A stretch of DNA of 64,000 nucleotides from the NCBI RefSeq assembly GCF_003813775.1, contig NZ_RPDH01000001.1, forward strand, positions 558,001 to 622,000, read 5' to 3'. How positions within the stretch are numbered: the first letter of the stretch is position 1; each line of letters begins with the position of its first letter. The notes beneath the pieces were generated by a model. That model was given only the letters and a program-made list of their open reading frames with translations. It was not told the origin of the DNA and did not search any database. Made by a program: the position numbers and the translations under genes. The stretch comes from Chitinophaga lutea (lineage in GTDB: Bacteria > Bacteroidota > Bacteroidia > Chitinophagales > Chitinophagaceae). This document shows positions 23,595 through 32,138 of the stretch, in pieces.

Positions 23595-25970
23595 ATGCAA
23601 ACAACCACTGCCGCCACCCAATGCGCCCACTGCGGCGAGCCTTGTTCAAAAGGGGAACAGTTCTGCTGTTCGGGTTGCAAAATGGTGTACGAACTGCTGA
23701 ACGAGCACGGCCTGTGTGATTATTACACCCTGAACAACCGTCCCGGTACGGCCCAGAGGGCTCCGGTGCGGCAGGACAAATTTGCATTCCTCGACGACGC
23801 GCAGATACAACAGCAGCTGATCCAGTACCGGGACGATCAGCAGACGCATGTCACTTTCCACATTCCCAACATCCATTGCAGTTCCTGCCTCTGGCTGCTG
23901 GAAAACCTGCACCGCATCAACCCGGGCGTACAACAGGTGAATGTGAATTTCACGCAGAAAGAAGCGCGCGTTGTTTTCTTCCAGGAACAGACCTCCCTGC
24001 GGGAAGTAGCCGAAACGCTCAACAGCATCGGCTACGAGCCGTATATCAGCCTGCAGGATCTGCAGAAGAAAAAACCGCCGGTGAACCGCCGCCTCATTTA
24101 CCAGCTGGGCGTGGCGGGCTTTTGTTTCGCCAACATCATGCTGCTCAGCTTCCCGGAATATTTTTCGGGCGATAACCATATGGACAGCACGATGAGCCTC
24201 GTGTTCCGGTATCTCAACCTCGCACTCTCTCTGCCGGTGTTCTTTTTCAGTGCGCAACCTTTTTACAGTTCCGCCTGGAAAGGCCTTAAACACGGCTTCC
24301 TCAATATCGACGTACCCATCGTGCTCGCTATCATGGTTACGTTCCTGCGAAGCCTTACCGACGTGCTGACCGGCGCAGGCACCGGCTATTTCGACTCGAT
24401 GACGGGCATCGTGCTGTTCATGCTCACCGGCCGCATTCTGCAGGATAAAACTTATAAAGGGCTGTCGTTCGACCGCGACTACACCGCTTATTTCCCCATC
24501 GCCGTGACGCTGGTGAAAGACAAGGCGGAAATCCCCGTGCAGTTGCCCGATGTGAAAGCCGGCGACACACTGCTGATACACCACCAGGAACTGGTGCCGG
24601 CAGACGGCATTCTGGTAAAAGGCAAAGCATTGATCGACTATAGTTTTGTAACGGGCGAATCCGCGCCGGTGGCCAAACAGATGGGCGAGATCATATATGC
24701 TGGCGGCCGGCAGCTGGAGGGAAACATGGAAATACTCACCATCAAGGAGGTGGCCCAGAGTTATCTTACCAGCCTGTGGAACCGCGACGAATTGCAGCAT
24801 AAACAGCACAAAGCCTCATTCATTCACCTGCTGGGCAGGAACTTCACCTGGATCGTTCTGTTCATCGCCGCCGTCACCACTATTTACTGGGGCATTTATG
24901 ATGCATCGAAAATATGGCCGGCCGTTACGTCTATCCTGATCGTGGCCTGCCCTTGCGCATTGTTGCTGGCCGCCTCTTTCACCAACGGCCACATCCTCCG
25001 CATCCTCAGCCGCCACCGGCTGTACCTGCGGAATGCGCAGGCCATCGAAACACTGGCAGACACCACGCATATCGTATTCGATAAAACCGGTACGCTTACC
25101 GGCAAAACGCAGGCCAGCACCACCTGGCACGGCCGCACGCTTTCCGTGGCCGAAAAAAACGCCATCGGCGCACTGGCCAGTCAGAGCCAGCACCCCGCCA
25201 GCCGCACCGTACTGGCGTATTGCGGAAAACCCGATGACACTTCGGTGCAGCGGTTCTCGGAAGAAACCGGGCGCGGCTTGCAAGGCTGGGCGCAGCGGAT
25301 GCATGTGCAGATGGGCAGCGCCGGGTACACCGGTGCGAAAGAAAAAAACGGTAGCCAGGTGCACGTGAATATCAACGGCGACTACGCAGGGTATTTCCTG
25401 CTGTCACACACCTTCCGTGCCGGCATCGGCGATATGCTGCATGCCCTTCCCTATCCGCTCACCCTTCTTTCCGGCGACCACGACGGCGATGCGCCCCGCC
25501 TCCGGGAAATGATGGGATCGCAGGCCGATCTGCGCTTCCGCCAGCAACCGCACGACAAGCTCGATTATATCATCGCCCTGCAGCAGCAGGGCAAACAGGT
25601 GCTGATGATCGGAGACGGGCTGAACGACGCCGGCGCGCTCAAACAAAGCAACACCGGCATTTCCCTCACGGAAAACAGTAACAACTTCACCCCCGCCAGC
25701 GACGGCATCCTGGAAGCGGAGCAGCTGCGCAAACTGCCGGCCTTCATCCGGCTCTGCAAAGTCAATAAACGAATCATTCTCATCAGCTTCGCCATGTCGG
25801 TGCTCTACAATATCACCGGGCTGTTCTTTGCCGTGCAGGGACTGCTGTCGCCCCTCACCGCCGCCATCCTGATGCCGGCCAGCTCCATCAGCATCATTGT
25901 GCTGACCTACGGGCTGAGCGAATGGGCCGGCAGGAGGTTATTGAGTGATGACTATCATCGGCGCGCTTGA
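23595..25970 (+). CDS. ccoI: cbb3 oxidase-associated copper P1B-type ATPase
   Basis: Copper-exporting ATPase that supplies copper for cbb3 oxidase assembly (FixI/CcoI type), 791 aa from the ATG at 23595. An upstream in-frame ATG (23547) lies before the predicted -7 element, so I reject it. An N-terminal zinc-ribbon-like DUF2318 module (CAHCGEPCSKGEQFCCSGC, residues 10-28) is followed by an HMA domain with CSSC (95-98), eight membrane segments, the TGES-type actuator loop (VTGESAPVAK), the ion-site CPC (IVACPCALLLAA), phosphorylation motif DKTGTLTG and hinge GDGLNDAGAL. The ccoS start follows 57 bp downstream, after a second promoter. Confidence 0.95.
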   Translation: MQTTTAATQCAHCGEPCSKGEQFCCSGCKMVYELLNEHGLCDYYTLNNRPGTAQRAPVRQDKFAFLDDAQIQQQLIQYRDDQQTHVTFHIPNIHCSSCLWLLENLHRINPGVQQVNVNFTQKEARVVFFQEQTSLREVAETLNSIGYEPYISLQDLQKKKPPVNRRLIYQLGVAGFCFANIMLLSFPEYFSGDNHMDSTMSLVFRYLNLALSLPVFFFSAQPFYSSAWKGLKHGFLNIDVPIVLAIMVTFLRSLTDVLTGAGTGYFDSMTGIVLFMLTGRILQDKTYKGLSFDRDYTAYFPIAVTLVKDKAEIPVQLPDVKAGDTLLIHHQELVPADGILVKGKALIDYSFVTGESAPVAKQMGEIIYAGGRQLEGNMEILTIKEVAQSYLTSLWNRDELQHKQHKASFIHLLGRNFTWIVLFIAAVTTIYWGIYDASKIWPAVTSILIVACPCALLLAASFTNGHILRILSRHRLYLRNAQAIETLADTTHIVFDKTGTLTGKTQASTTWHGRTLSVAEKNAIGALASQSQHPASRTVLAYCGKPDDTSVQRFSEETGRGLQGWAQRMHVQMGSAGYTGAKEKNGSQVHVNINGDYAGYFLLSHTFRAGIGDMLHALPYPLTLLSGDHDGDAPRLREMMGSQADLRFRQQPHDKLDYIIALQQQGKQVLMIGDGLNDAGALKQSNTGISLTENSNNFTPASDGILEAEQLRKLPAFIRLCKVNKRIILISFAMSVLYNITGLFFAVQGLLSPLTAAILMPASSISIIVLTYGLSEWAGRRLLSDDYHRRA

Positions 25971-26010
25971 TCGCTATCATGCACTCGGCTACAGTATACA
26001 AGTACATTTG
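25967..26010 (+). promoter_or_regulatory. ccoS-ccoNO promoter with FNR-type box
   Basis: TTGATCGCTATCAT (25967-25980) matches TTGAT-N4-ATCAA at 9 of 10 positions and overlaps the ccoI stop codon. TACATTTG (26003-26010) is a TAnnTTTG -7 element. The box centre (25973.5) lies about 41 bp before the expected transcription start, the class II activator position. The ccoS ATG is at 26028. Confidence 0.7.
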
Positions 26011-26027
26011 TTGAAACCAATACAGTT

Positions 26028-26180
26028 ATGAGCGTGATCATACTCCTGCTGGGCGCGAGCCTGGTCGTTGCGCTGTTTTTTCTGGGCGCTTTTATCTGGT
26101 CTGTGAAAGACGGGCAGTACGAAGACGATTTTTCTCCCGCGCACCGCATGTTATTTGACGACAAAACCGACAACGAATAA
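26028..26180 (+). CDS. ccoS: cbb3-type cytochrome oxidase assembly protein CcoS
   Basis: A 50-aa protein: one N-terminal membrane helix (MSVIILLLGASLVVALFFLG, continuing AFIW) followed by the CcoS signature S-V-K-D-G-Q-Y-E-D, and an acidic tail DFSPAHRMLFDDKTDNE. CcoS is needed for cofactor insertion into the cbb3 oxidase. It starts 17 bp after a -7 element and stops 9 bp before ccoNO, so it is the first gene of the oxidase operon. Confidence 0.92.
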   Translation: MSVIILLLGASLVVALFFLGAFIWSVKDGQYEDDFSPAHRMLFDDKTDNE

Positions 26181-26189
26181 ATCAATATT

Positions 26190-28313
26190 ATGTCTCTCGA
26201 AAAATTCTCGTACGACAACCGCACCGTTAAATGGTTTGCCTACGCCACCATGTTCTGGGGGCTCATCGGCATGCTGGCGGGCTTGTGGGCGGCCACTGCC
26301 CTTGTTTATCCCGACCTGAACCTGGGTTACGCGCCCACTACTTTCGGCCGGTTGCGGCCCGTGCACACCAACGCCGTGATTTTCGCCTTTGTGGGCAACG
26401 GTATTTTTATGGGGGTGTATTATTCCTTGCAGCGCCTTTGTAAAGCGCGCATGTTCAGCGACCTGCTGAGCAAAATCCATTTCTGGGGCTGGCAGGCCAT
26501 CATCGCCGGCGGCGCCCTCACATTGTTCATGGGTTTCACCACCGGCAAGGAATACGCCGAGCTGGAGTGGCCTTTCGACATCGCCATCACGCTCATCTGG
26601 GTGGTATTCGGCGCCAACATGCTGGGCACCATCCTCCGCCGCCGCGTATCCCACCTGTATGTGGCCATCTGGTTCTACATCGGTACCTGGGTGGCGGTAG
26701 CCATGCTGCACATCATCAACTCTTTTGAAATGCCCCTTTCGCTGTTCAAAAGTTATTCCTGGTACGCCGGCGTGCAGGATGCGCTGGTGCAGTGGTGGTA
26801 TGGGCATAATGCCGTCGCGTTTTTCCTGACCACGCCTTACCTCGGGCTGATGTACTATTTTATTCCCAAAGCGGCCAACCGCCCGGTGTATTCCTACCGC
26901 TGGTCGATCATCCACTTCTGGGCCCTGATTTTCATCTATATCTGGGCGGGGCCGCACCACCTGCTCTATACCGCTTTGCCGGAATGGGCGCAATCGCTCG
27001 GCACGGTGTTTTCCATCATGCTCATCGCGCCTTCCTGGGGCGGTATGCTCAACGGCCTGCTGACGCTCCGCGGCGCCTGGGACCGGGTGCGCGAAGACGC
27101 CATCCTCAAGTTCTTTGTAGTGGCCCTTACCTGTTATGGTATGTCCACTTTCGAAGGGCCGATGCTGTCGCTGAAAAACGTGAACGCCATCAGTCACTAT
27201 ACCGACTGGACCATCGCACACGTGCATGTGGGCGCACTGGGCTGGAACGGTTTCCTCACCTTCGGCATCCTCTACTGGATGATCCCGCGCATCTTCTCCA
27301 CGCAGCTCTACTCCCGCAAATGGGCCAACACCCACTTCTGGATCGGGACGCTGGGCATTATCCTGTATGTAATTCCCCTGTACTGGGCCGCATTTACGCA
27401 GAGCATGATGTGGAAACAATTCACCGAAGAAGGCACGCTGAAATTCCAGTTCCTCGAAACTGTCACCACCATCGTTCCGATGTACGCGCTGCGTGCTTTG
27501 GGCGGGTTATTGTATGTCGGCGGCCTGGTGCTCATGATCGTGAACCTCGCCAAAACCATCCGCCGCGGTTCCTTCGTGGCCAACGAAGCTGCCGAAGCGC
27601 CGCCGCTGGCCAAAGTAACGGCCACCTACGGCACATCGCACTGGCATAACTGGATCGAGCGCCGCCCCGTACAGATGACCATCTTCAGCCTGATCGTGGT
27701 CGGCATCGGCGGCATCCTCGAACTGGTGCCCACCTTCCTGGTGCGCAGCAATGTGCCCACCATCAGCAGCGTACGGCCTTATACACCGCTGGAACTGCAT
27801 GGCCGCGACATCTACATCCGAGAGGGCTGCTACACCTGCCACTCCCAGATGATACGCCCCTTCCGCGACGAAGTGGCCCGTTACGGCGACTATTCCAAAG
27901 CCGGTGAGTTTGTGTACGACCACCCGTTCCAGTGGGGTTCCAAACGCACCGGGCCCGACCTGGCGAGGCTCGGCGGCAAGTACCCGGACTCCTGGCACTA
28001 TAATCACATGCTCGACCCGACGTCCATGTCGCCCGGCTCCATTATGCCCGCGTATCCCTGGCTGTTCGACAATAAAGTAGACAAAGCCGCCACCCCGGCG
28101 ATGATCAACGTGATGCGCAAGCTGGGGGTGCCGTATCCGGATGGATATGAAACGCAGTCGAAAGCCGACCTCGACAAACAGGCCGGGCAGATTGCCGACC
28201 GCTTGAAAAAAGACAAGCTCGAAATCCCCGCCGACCGTGAGATCGTAGCGCTGATCGCCTACCTGCAAAGAATGGGAACAGACATCAAAGTAGCCGAAGC
28301 AAAAAATAACTAA
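26190..28313 (+). CDS. ccoNO: cbb3-type cytochrome c oxidase, fused subunits I and II (CcoN-CcoO)
   Basis: A 707-aa fusion of catalytic subunit I and monoheme subunit II of the high-affinity terminal oxidase. The CcoN part (1-460, about 12 helices) has the haem and CuB ligands: H59 (PVHTN), H206 (YGHNAV), H256-H257 (GPHHLLY), and H344/H346 (AHVHVG). After a linker and one membrane helix (about 496-518) comes the CcoO part with a single c-type haem site CYTCH (547-551) and Met-containing distal segment (MLDPTSMSPGSIMPAYPW). It reduces O2 to water and pumps protons. The fused form is usual in this phylum. Confidence 0.97.
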   Translation: MSLEKFSYDNRTVKWFAYATMFWGLIGMLAGLWAATALVYPDLNLGYAPTTFGRLRPVHTNAVIFAFVGNGIFMGVYYSLQRLCKARMFSDLLSKIHFWGWQAIIAGGALTLFMGFTTGKEYAELEWPFDIAITLIWVVFGANMLGTILRRRVSHLYVAIWFYIGTWVAVAMLHIINSFEMPLSLFKSYSWYAGVQDALVQWWYGHNAVAFFLTTPYLGLMYYFIPKAANRPVYSYRWSIIHFWALIFIYIWAGPHHLLYTALPEWAQSLGTVFSIMLIAPSWGGMLNGLLTLRGAWDRVREDAILKFFVVALTCYGMSTFEGPMLSLKNVNAISHYTDWTIAHVHVGALGWNGFLTFGILYWMIPRIFSTQLYSRKWANTHFWIGTLGIILYVIPLYWAAFTQSMMWKQFTEEGTLKFQFLETVTTIVPMYALRALGGLLYVGGLVLMIVNLAKTIRRGSFVANEAAEAPPLAKVTATYGTSHWHNWIERRPVQMTIFSLIVVGIGGILELVPTFLVRSNVPTISSVRPYTPLELHGRDIYIREGCYTCHSQMIRPFRDEVARYGDYSKAGEFVYDHPFQWGSKRTGPDLARLGGKYPDSWHYNHMLDPTSMSPGSIMPAYPWLFDNKVDKAATPAMINVMRKLGVPYPDGYETQSKADLDKQAGQIADRLKKDKLEIPADREIVALIAYLQRMGTDIKVAEAKNN

Positions 28314-28324
28314 AACCGATACGC

Positions 28325-28504
28325 ATGAAATTCATCAAATATCTCGAAAGCATTTCCGGCGTAAGCATTTACCCGATGGCTTCGCTGTTGATCTTCTCCG
28401 TGTTTTTCCTGCTGGCGGCGTTTTGGGCGCTGAAGGCGGACAAACGTATGATGGACAGCATCAGTCATATTCCCTTAGACAACGATGAACCTAAAAATCA
28501 ATAA
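28325..28504 (+). CDS. ccoQ: CcoQ-like small cbb3 oxidase subunit
   Basis: A 59-aa protein: a short N-terminal amphipathic stretch (MKFIKYLESISGVSIYP), one membrane helix (MASLLIFSVFFLLAAFWAL, residues 18-36) and a polar tail (KADKRMMDSISHIPLDND). Size, topology and position between ccoNO and ccoP match CcoQ, which stabilises the oxidase complex. Sequence conservation of CcoQ is low, so the call rests mostly on position. Confidence 0.8.
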   Translation: MKFIKYLESISGVSIYPMASLLIFSVFFLLAAFWALKADKRMMDSISHIPLDNDEPKNQ

Positions 28505-28512
28505 CCATCGCC

Positions 28513-29550
28513 ATGTTGACTAGTTCTATATTACTACAGGCGCCCCCCAGCCCTTTTGCGGGCCTCAACCACCCCGTGGCCCTCATGCTGCTCTGCATCG
28601 CCGTGGGGCTGCTCATCGCCATCGGCGTGCTGGCCTATACCGTGATCGGCGCCATGGACATTTACCGCGAAAGAATGAAAAAAATCCCGGCCGTGCTGCT
28701 GCTCATCGTGGCCGGCTCACTGCTCACGCAGGGCGCCCGCGCGCAGGAAGCGGCGGAAGAAACCGCGAAGGCCGTCAAAACCAATCTCGTCAGCGGCCTG
28801 GCGGATTCCAGTTTGTACTTGCTGATATCGGTGATCGGCGTGGAACTGCTTGTGATCATGATGCTGCTGTACGCCCTCCGCGTGCTGGCCGGCATTCAGC
28901 GAACGCGCAAGCCTAAAGCCGCTACCGCCAAACGCCGCATCAACTGGCTCGAAAAACTGAACAAAACAAAAAGCGTTGACGCCGAAAGTGAAGCGGATGT
29001 GGACATGGGCCACGATTACGACGGTATCCGCGAACTGAACAATCCCACCCCGCCGTGGTGGCGCTACGGGTTTTATTTCTCCCTCGTGTTCGCCGTGGTG
29101 TACCTCTGGCGCTATCACGTAGCCCAGAGCGCTCCGCTGCAGCTCGAAGAACTGGCGATCGCACAGGCCAAAGCCGCGGAAGAAAAAGCCGCTTACCTCG
29201 CCAACGCCGCAAACAACATCGACGAAAACAATGTGAAGCTGCTCACCGATGCGGCCGACATCGCCGACGGTAAAAAAGCGTTCATCACCAGCTGCGCACC
29301 CTGCCATGGCCCCGAAGCACAGGGCGTTGTGGGCCCCAACCTCACCGACGCATTCTGGCTCCATGGCGGCAGCGTGAAGGATATTTTCTCCACCATCAAA
29401 TACGGCGTGCCGGAGAAAGGAATGAAGTCGTGGAAGGACGATTTTTCACCCAAACAGCTGGCGCAGCTCACGGCGTATATCAAATCCGTACAGGGCTCCA
29501 ATCCGCCCAACCCGAAAGCAAAAGAAGGTATCGAATATAAAGAAGAATAA
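28513..29550 (+). CDS. ccoP: cbb3-type cytochrome c oxidase subunit III, monoheme CcoP
   Basis: A 345-aa membrane cytochrome c that feeds electrons to the cbb3 core. The N-terminal region has extra helices (about 24-48 and 100-125, plus a hydrophobic stretch at 60-75). The PTPPWWRYGFYFSLVFAVVYLWRYH segment (178-202) is the canonical CcoP anchor. The C-terminal cytochrome domain carries one haem site CAPCH (261-265) with distal Met in EKGMKSW. Proteobacterial CcoP has two haems; only one is present here, which I believe is common in Bacteroidota. Followed after 9 bp by ccoG. Confidence 0.95.
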   Translation: MLTSSILLQAPPSPFAGLNHPVALMLLCIAVGLLIAIGVLAYTVIGAMDIYRERMKKIPAVLLLIVAGSLLTQGARAQEAAEETAKAVKTNLVSGLADSSLYLLISVIGVELLVIMMLLYALRVLAGIQRTRKPKAATAKRRINWLEKLNKTKSVDAESEADVDMGHDYDGIRELNNPTPPWWRYGFYFSLVFAVVYLWRYHVAQSAPLQLEELAIAQAKAAEEKAAYLANAANNIDENNVKLLTDAADIADGKKAFITSCAPCHGPEAQGVVGPNLTDAFWLHGGSVKDIFSTIKYGVPEKGMKSWKDDFSPKQLAQLTAYIKSVQGSNPPNPKAKEGIEYKEE

Positions 29551-29559
29551 AGTGAACGT

Positions 29560-31014
29560 ATGATGGAAGCAGAAGAAGTTTTCAGAGACAGACTGGCTAC
29601 AGTGAACGAACAGGGCAAACGTAACTGGATCTATGCCAAACGCCCGAAAGGCAGGCTCTACAACATCAGGAGCATCGTCAGCTGGTGTTTCTTCATAGCG
29701 TTTTTCAGCCTGCCGTTTGTGCAAATAAACGGCAGGCCCCTGTTTTTGTTCGACGTTACCGAAAGCCGGTTTATCCTGTTCGGCGCAGTGTTCTGGCCGC
29801 AGGATTTCTTCATTTTCGGGCTGGCGATGGTGGCTTTCATCCTGTTCATCATTCTCTTCACCATGGCCTTCGGCCGGCTCTTCTGCGGCTGGGTATGCCC
29901 CCAGACGGTTTTTATGGAAATGCTCTTCCGGAAAATAGAGTACTGGGTGGAAGGCGACGCGCCCGCGCAGCGCCTGCTGAACAACGGCCCCTGGAACGGG
30001 GAAAAGATCAGGAAAAAGGCCGTCAAACACGCCCTCTTCTTTGCTTTGTCCGTCATCATCGCCAATACATTCCTCTCGTACATCATCGGGGTGAAAGAAT
30101 TACAGGCCATCGTGACCGCCCCTGTTTCCGAGCATCCCGGCGGCTTTGCGGCCATGATCATTTTTTCGGGCGTGTTCTACAGCGTGTTCGCCTTCTTCCG
30201 CGAACAGATATGTACCACGATATGCCCTTACGGCCGCCTGCAAAGCGTGCTGCTCGACAAAAACTCCGTGGTGGTGGCCTACGATTATGTGCGGGGCGAA
30301 CCGAGGGGAAAATTCAAAAAGAAAAAAGAAACGGAGAAAGACAACTGCAACTGCATCGACTGCGGCGACTGCAAGAAAAAAGAGCCGGCACCGGTGCTGG
30401 GCGATTGCATCGACTGCTTCCAGTGCGTGCATGTATGCCCCACCGGCATCGACATCCGCAACGGTACCCAGCTGGAGTGCATCAATTGCACCGCCTGTAT
30501 GGATGCCTGTGATTTTATGATGGAAAAAACCGGCCGCGCCAAAGGCCTGATCCGCTACGCCTCTGAAAATGGCATCGCGGAGAAAAAGCCGCTCCGTTTC
30601 ACCGCAAGGATGAAAACATATACAACTGTGCTGCTGCTCATCACAGGCGCCATCACCTTCCTGCTTATCAGCCGCAAACCCGTCAGCGGCACCATTATCC
30701 GGACGGCGGGCATGCTCTACCAGGAACGGGGCAAAGACAGCATCAGCAACCTTTACCGGATCAAACTGGTGAACAAAACCGTAGCCGACGTGCCGCTGAC
30801 GCTCAGGCTCGAGGAAAGCGGCGGCAAGGTGGAACTGGTGGGTCATTCACCGATCCATATCAAAGCCGAAGGCCAGGGCGAAGGCACTTTCTTTGTGGTA
30901 CTGCCGCGCAGCGCCATCGAAAAAAGAAAAACGACCCTCACCATCGGCCTGTACGAAGGCGAGCGGCGGCTCGAACAAAAACAAACCACATTCCTCGGCC
31001 CCGCAAGCCGGTAA
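29560..31014 (+). CDS. ccoG: cbb3 oxidase accessory protein CcoG (FixG), 4Fe-4S membrane protein
   Basis: A 484-aa polytopic iron-sulfur protein thought to act as a copper reductase in cbb3 oxidase assembly. Signatures: LFCGWVCPQTVFMEMLFRKIE after the first helices, EQICTTICPYGRLQSVLLDKNS, then a Cys-rich loop with C-N-C-x2-C-x2-C and two ferredoxin motifs (CIDCFQCVHVCPTGIDIR and CINCTACMDACDFMM). A C-terminal immunoglobulin-like domain (about 390-484) completes the family architecture. The Cys-rich loop around 262-272 (DNCNCIDCGDCKKK) adds cysteines beyond the two standard clusters. Confidence 0.95.
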   Translation: MMEAEEVFRDRLATVNEQGKRNWIYAKRPKGRLYNIRSIVSWCFFIAFFSLPFVQINGRPLFLFDVTESRFILFGAVFWPQDFFIFGLAMVAFILFIILFTMAFGRLFCGWVCPQTVFMEMLFRKIEYWVEGDAPAQRLLNNGPWNGEKIRKKAVKHALFFALSVIIANTFLSYIIGVKELQAIVTAPVSEHPGGFAAMIIFSGVFYSVFAFFREQICTTICPYGRLQSVLLDKNSVVVAYDYVRGEPRGKFKKKKETEKDNCNCIDCGDCKKKEPAPVLGDCIDCFQCVHVCPTGIDIRNGTQLECINCTACMDACDFMMEKTGRAKGLIRYASENGIAEKKPLRFTARMKTYTTVLLLITGAITFLLISRKPVSGTIIRTAGMLYQERGKDSISNLYRIKLVNKTVADVPLTLRLEESGGKVELVGHSPIHIKAEGQGEGTFFVVLPRSAIEKRKTTLTIGLYEGERRLEQKQTTFLGPASR

Positions 31015-31031
31015 CGTTTAAATAAAAAGTT

Positions 31032-31469
31032 ATGAACTGGGGACATAAAATCACGATCGTCTTTATCCTGTTTGCTGCAGGTATGCTCACGCTGGTGACC
31101 AAAAGCATGCGCACCCGCATCGACATGGCCAGTGACAATTACTACGCCGCGGAACTGAAGCACCAGCAAACGATGGACGCCACTTCCAACGCCAACCGCC
31201 TCCTTACGCCCGTGCGCATCACCCAGCACGATGAAGTGCTGGAGATTGTGCTGCCGGCGGAAATGCGGGAGCAGCAGCTGACCGGAGAGATCCACTTCTA
31301 CCGCCCTTCCGACGCACGGAAAGATTTTAAGATGCCGCTCACACCGGATGTGGAGGGCCGGATATTCGTAGGCCGCCAGCGTTTCAGCAAAGGCCGCTAC
31401 AGTATTAAAATGCAGTGGGAAGCGGGTGGTAAACCTTATTACCAGGAAACACAATATTACATCCAATGA
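31032..31469 (+). CDS. FixH/CcoH family protein
   Basis: A 145-aa membrane-anchored protein: N-terminal helix (WGHKITIVFILFAAGMLTLVT) and a periplasmic beta domain. The segment MASDNYYAAELKHQQTMDA is the FixH hallmark. In rhizobia FixH/CcoH is required for cbb3 oxidase stability. It overlaps the next gene by four bases (ATGA), so the two are translationally coupled. Confidence 0.9.
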   Translation: MNWGHKITIVFILFAAGMLTLVTKSMRTRIDMASDNYYAAELKHQQTMDATSNANRLLTPVRITQHDEVLEIVLPAEMREQQLTGEIHFYRPSDARKDFKMPLTPDVEGRIFVGRQRFSKGRYSIKMQWEAGGKPYYQETQYYIQ

Positions 31470-32137
31470 TAGCGGCATTATTACTCGGCTTCCTCGGCAG
31501 CTTCCACTGCATCGGCATGTGCGGCCCCATTGCGCTCACGCTGCCGGTGCAGCACCTGCGGGGCGCTAAAAAAATGGCCGGTATCCTGCTGTATAACGCC
31601 GGGCGCGTAACCACTTACATGCTGATGGGGCTCGTATTCGGATGGCTGGGGCAGCAGTTTTACATCGGCGGGCTGCAGCAGTGGCTATCGGTGGCGCTGG
31701 GCATCCTGCTGCTGGCGGGCATGTTCTTTTACCGGTTTATTCCATTCCCGCAATTACAGTTCGTAAAAAAAGCGCTGGGGCAATTGTTATCGAAGCAGCG
31801 GTTCAGCACCCTGTATGCGATCGGCTTCCTGAACGGCCTGCTCCCCTGCGGCCTCGTATACCTCGGCGTTGCGGGCGCACTGGCGGCTGGCAGCATCTGG
31901 AAAGGCATGCTGTTCATGGGCATCTTCGGCGCCGGCACCCTGCCGGCCATGATGGCCGTCACCTGGTTCAGCCAGCTCATCAGCATTCCCGTTCGCCAGC
32001 GCATCCGGCAGCTGATACCCGTGGCGGTGGGCGTGATGGCGGTGCTGCTCATCCTCCGCGGCATGAACCTCGGTATTCCGTATATCAGCCCCGTCATGCA
32101 ACCCGCTGAAATCAATTGTTGTCATAAACCTTCATAA
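31466..32137 (+). CDS. TauE/SafE-like (UreH-type) membrane protein of the cbb3 cluster
   Basis: A 223-aa protein with six predicted membrane segments and the two-fold repeat of the sulfite exporter/UreH/DsbD-transmembrane superfamily. The first helix holds FHCIGMCGPIALTL (Cys15, Cys19) and the second repeat NGLLPCGLVYLGVAGAL. Genes of this type regularly follow ccoGH, and a role in copper or thiol transport for oxidase assembly is suspected; the substrate is unproven. It overlaps the fixH-like gene by four bases and precedes hemN by one base. Confidence 0.85.
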   Translation: MIAALLLGFLGSFHCIGMCGPIALTLPVQHLRGAKKMAGILLYNAGRVTTYMLMGLVFGWLGQQFYIGGLQQWLSVALGILLLAGMFFYRFIPFPQLQFVKKALGQLLSKQRFSTLYAIGFLNGLLPCGLVYLGVAGALAAGSIWKGMLFMGIFGAGTLPAMMAVTWFSQLISIPVRQRIRQLIPVAVGVMAVLLILRGMNLGIPYISPVMQPAEINCCHKPS

Positions 32138-32138
32138 C

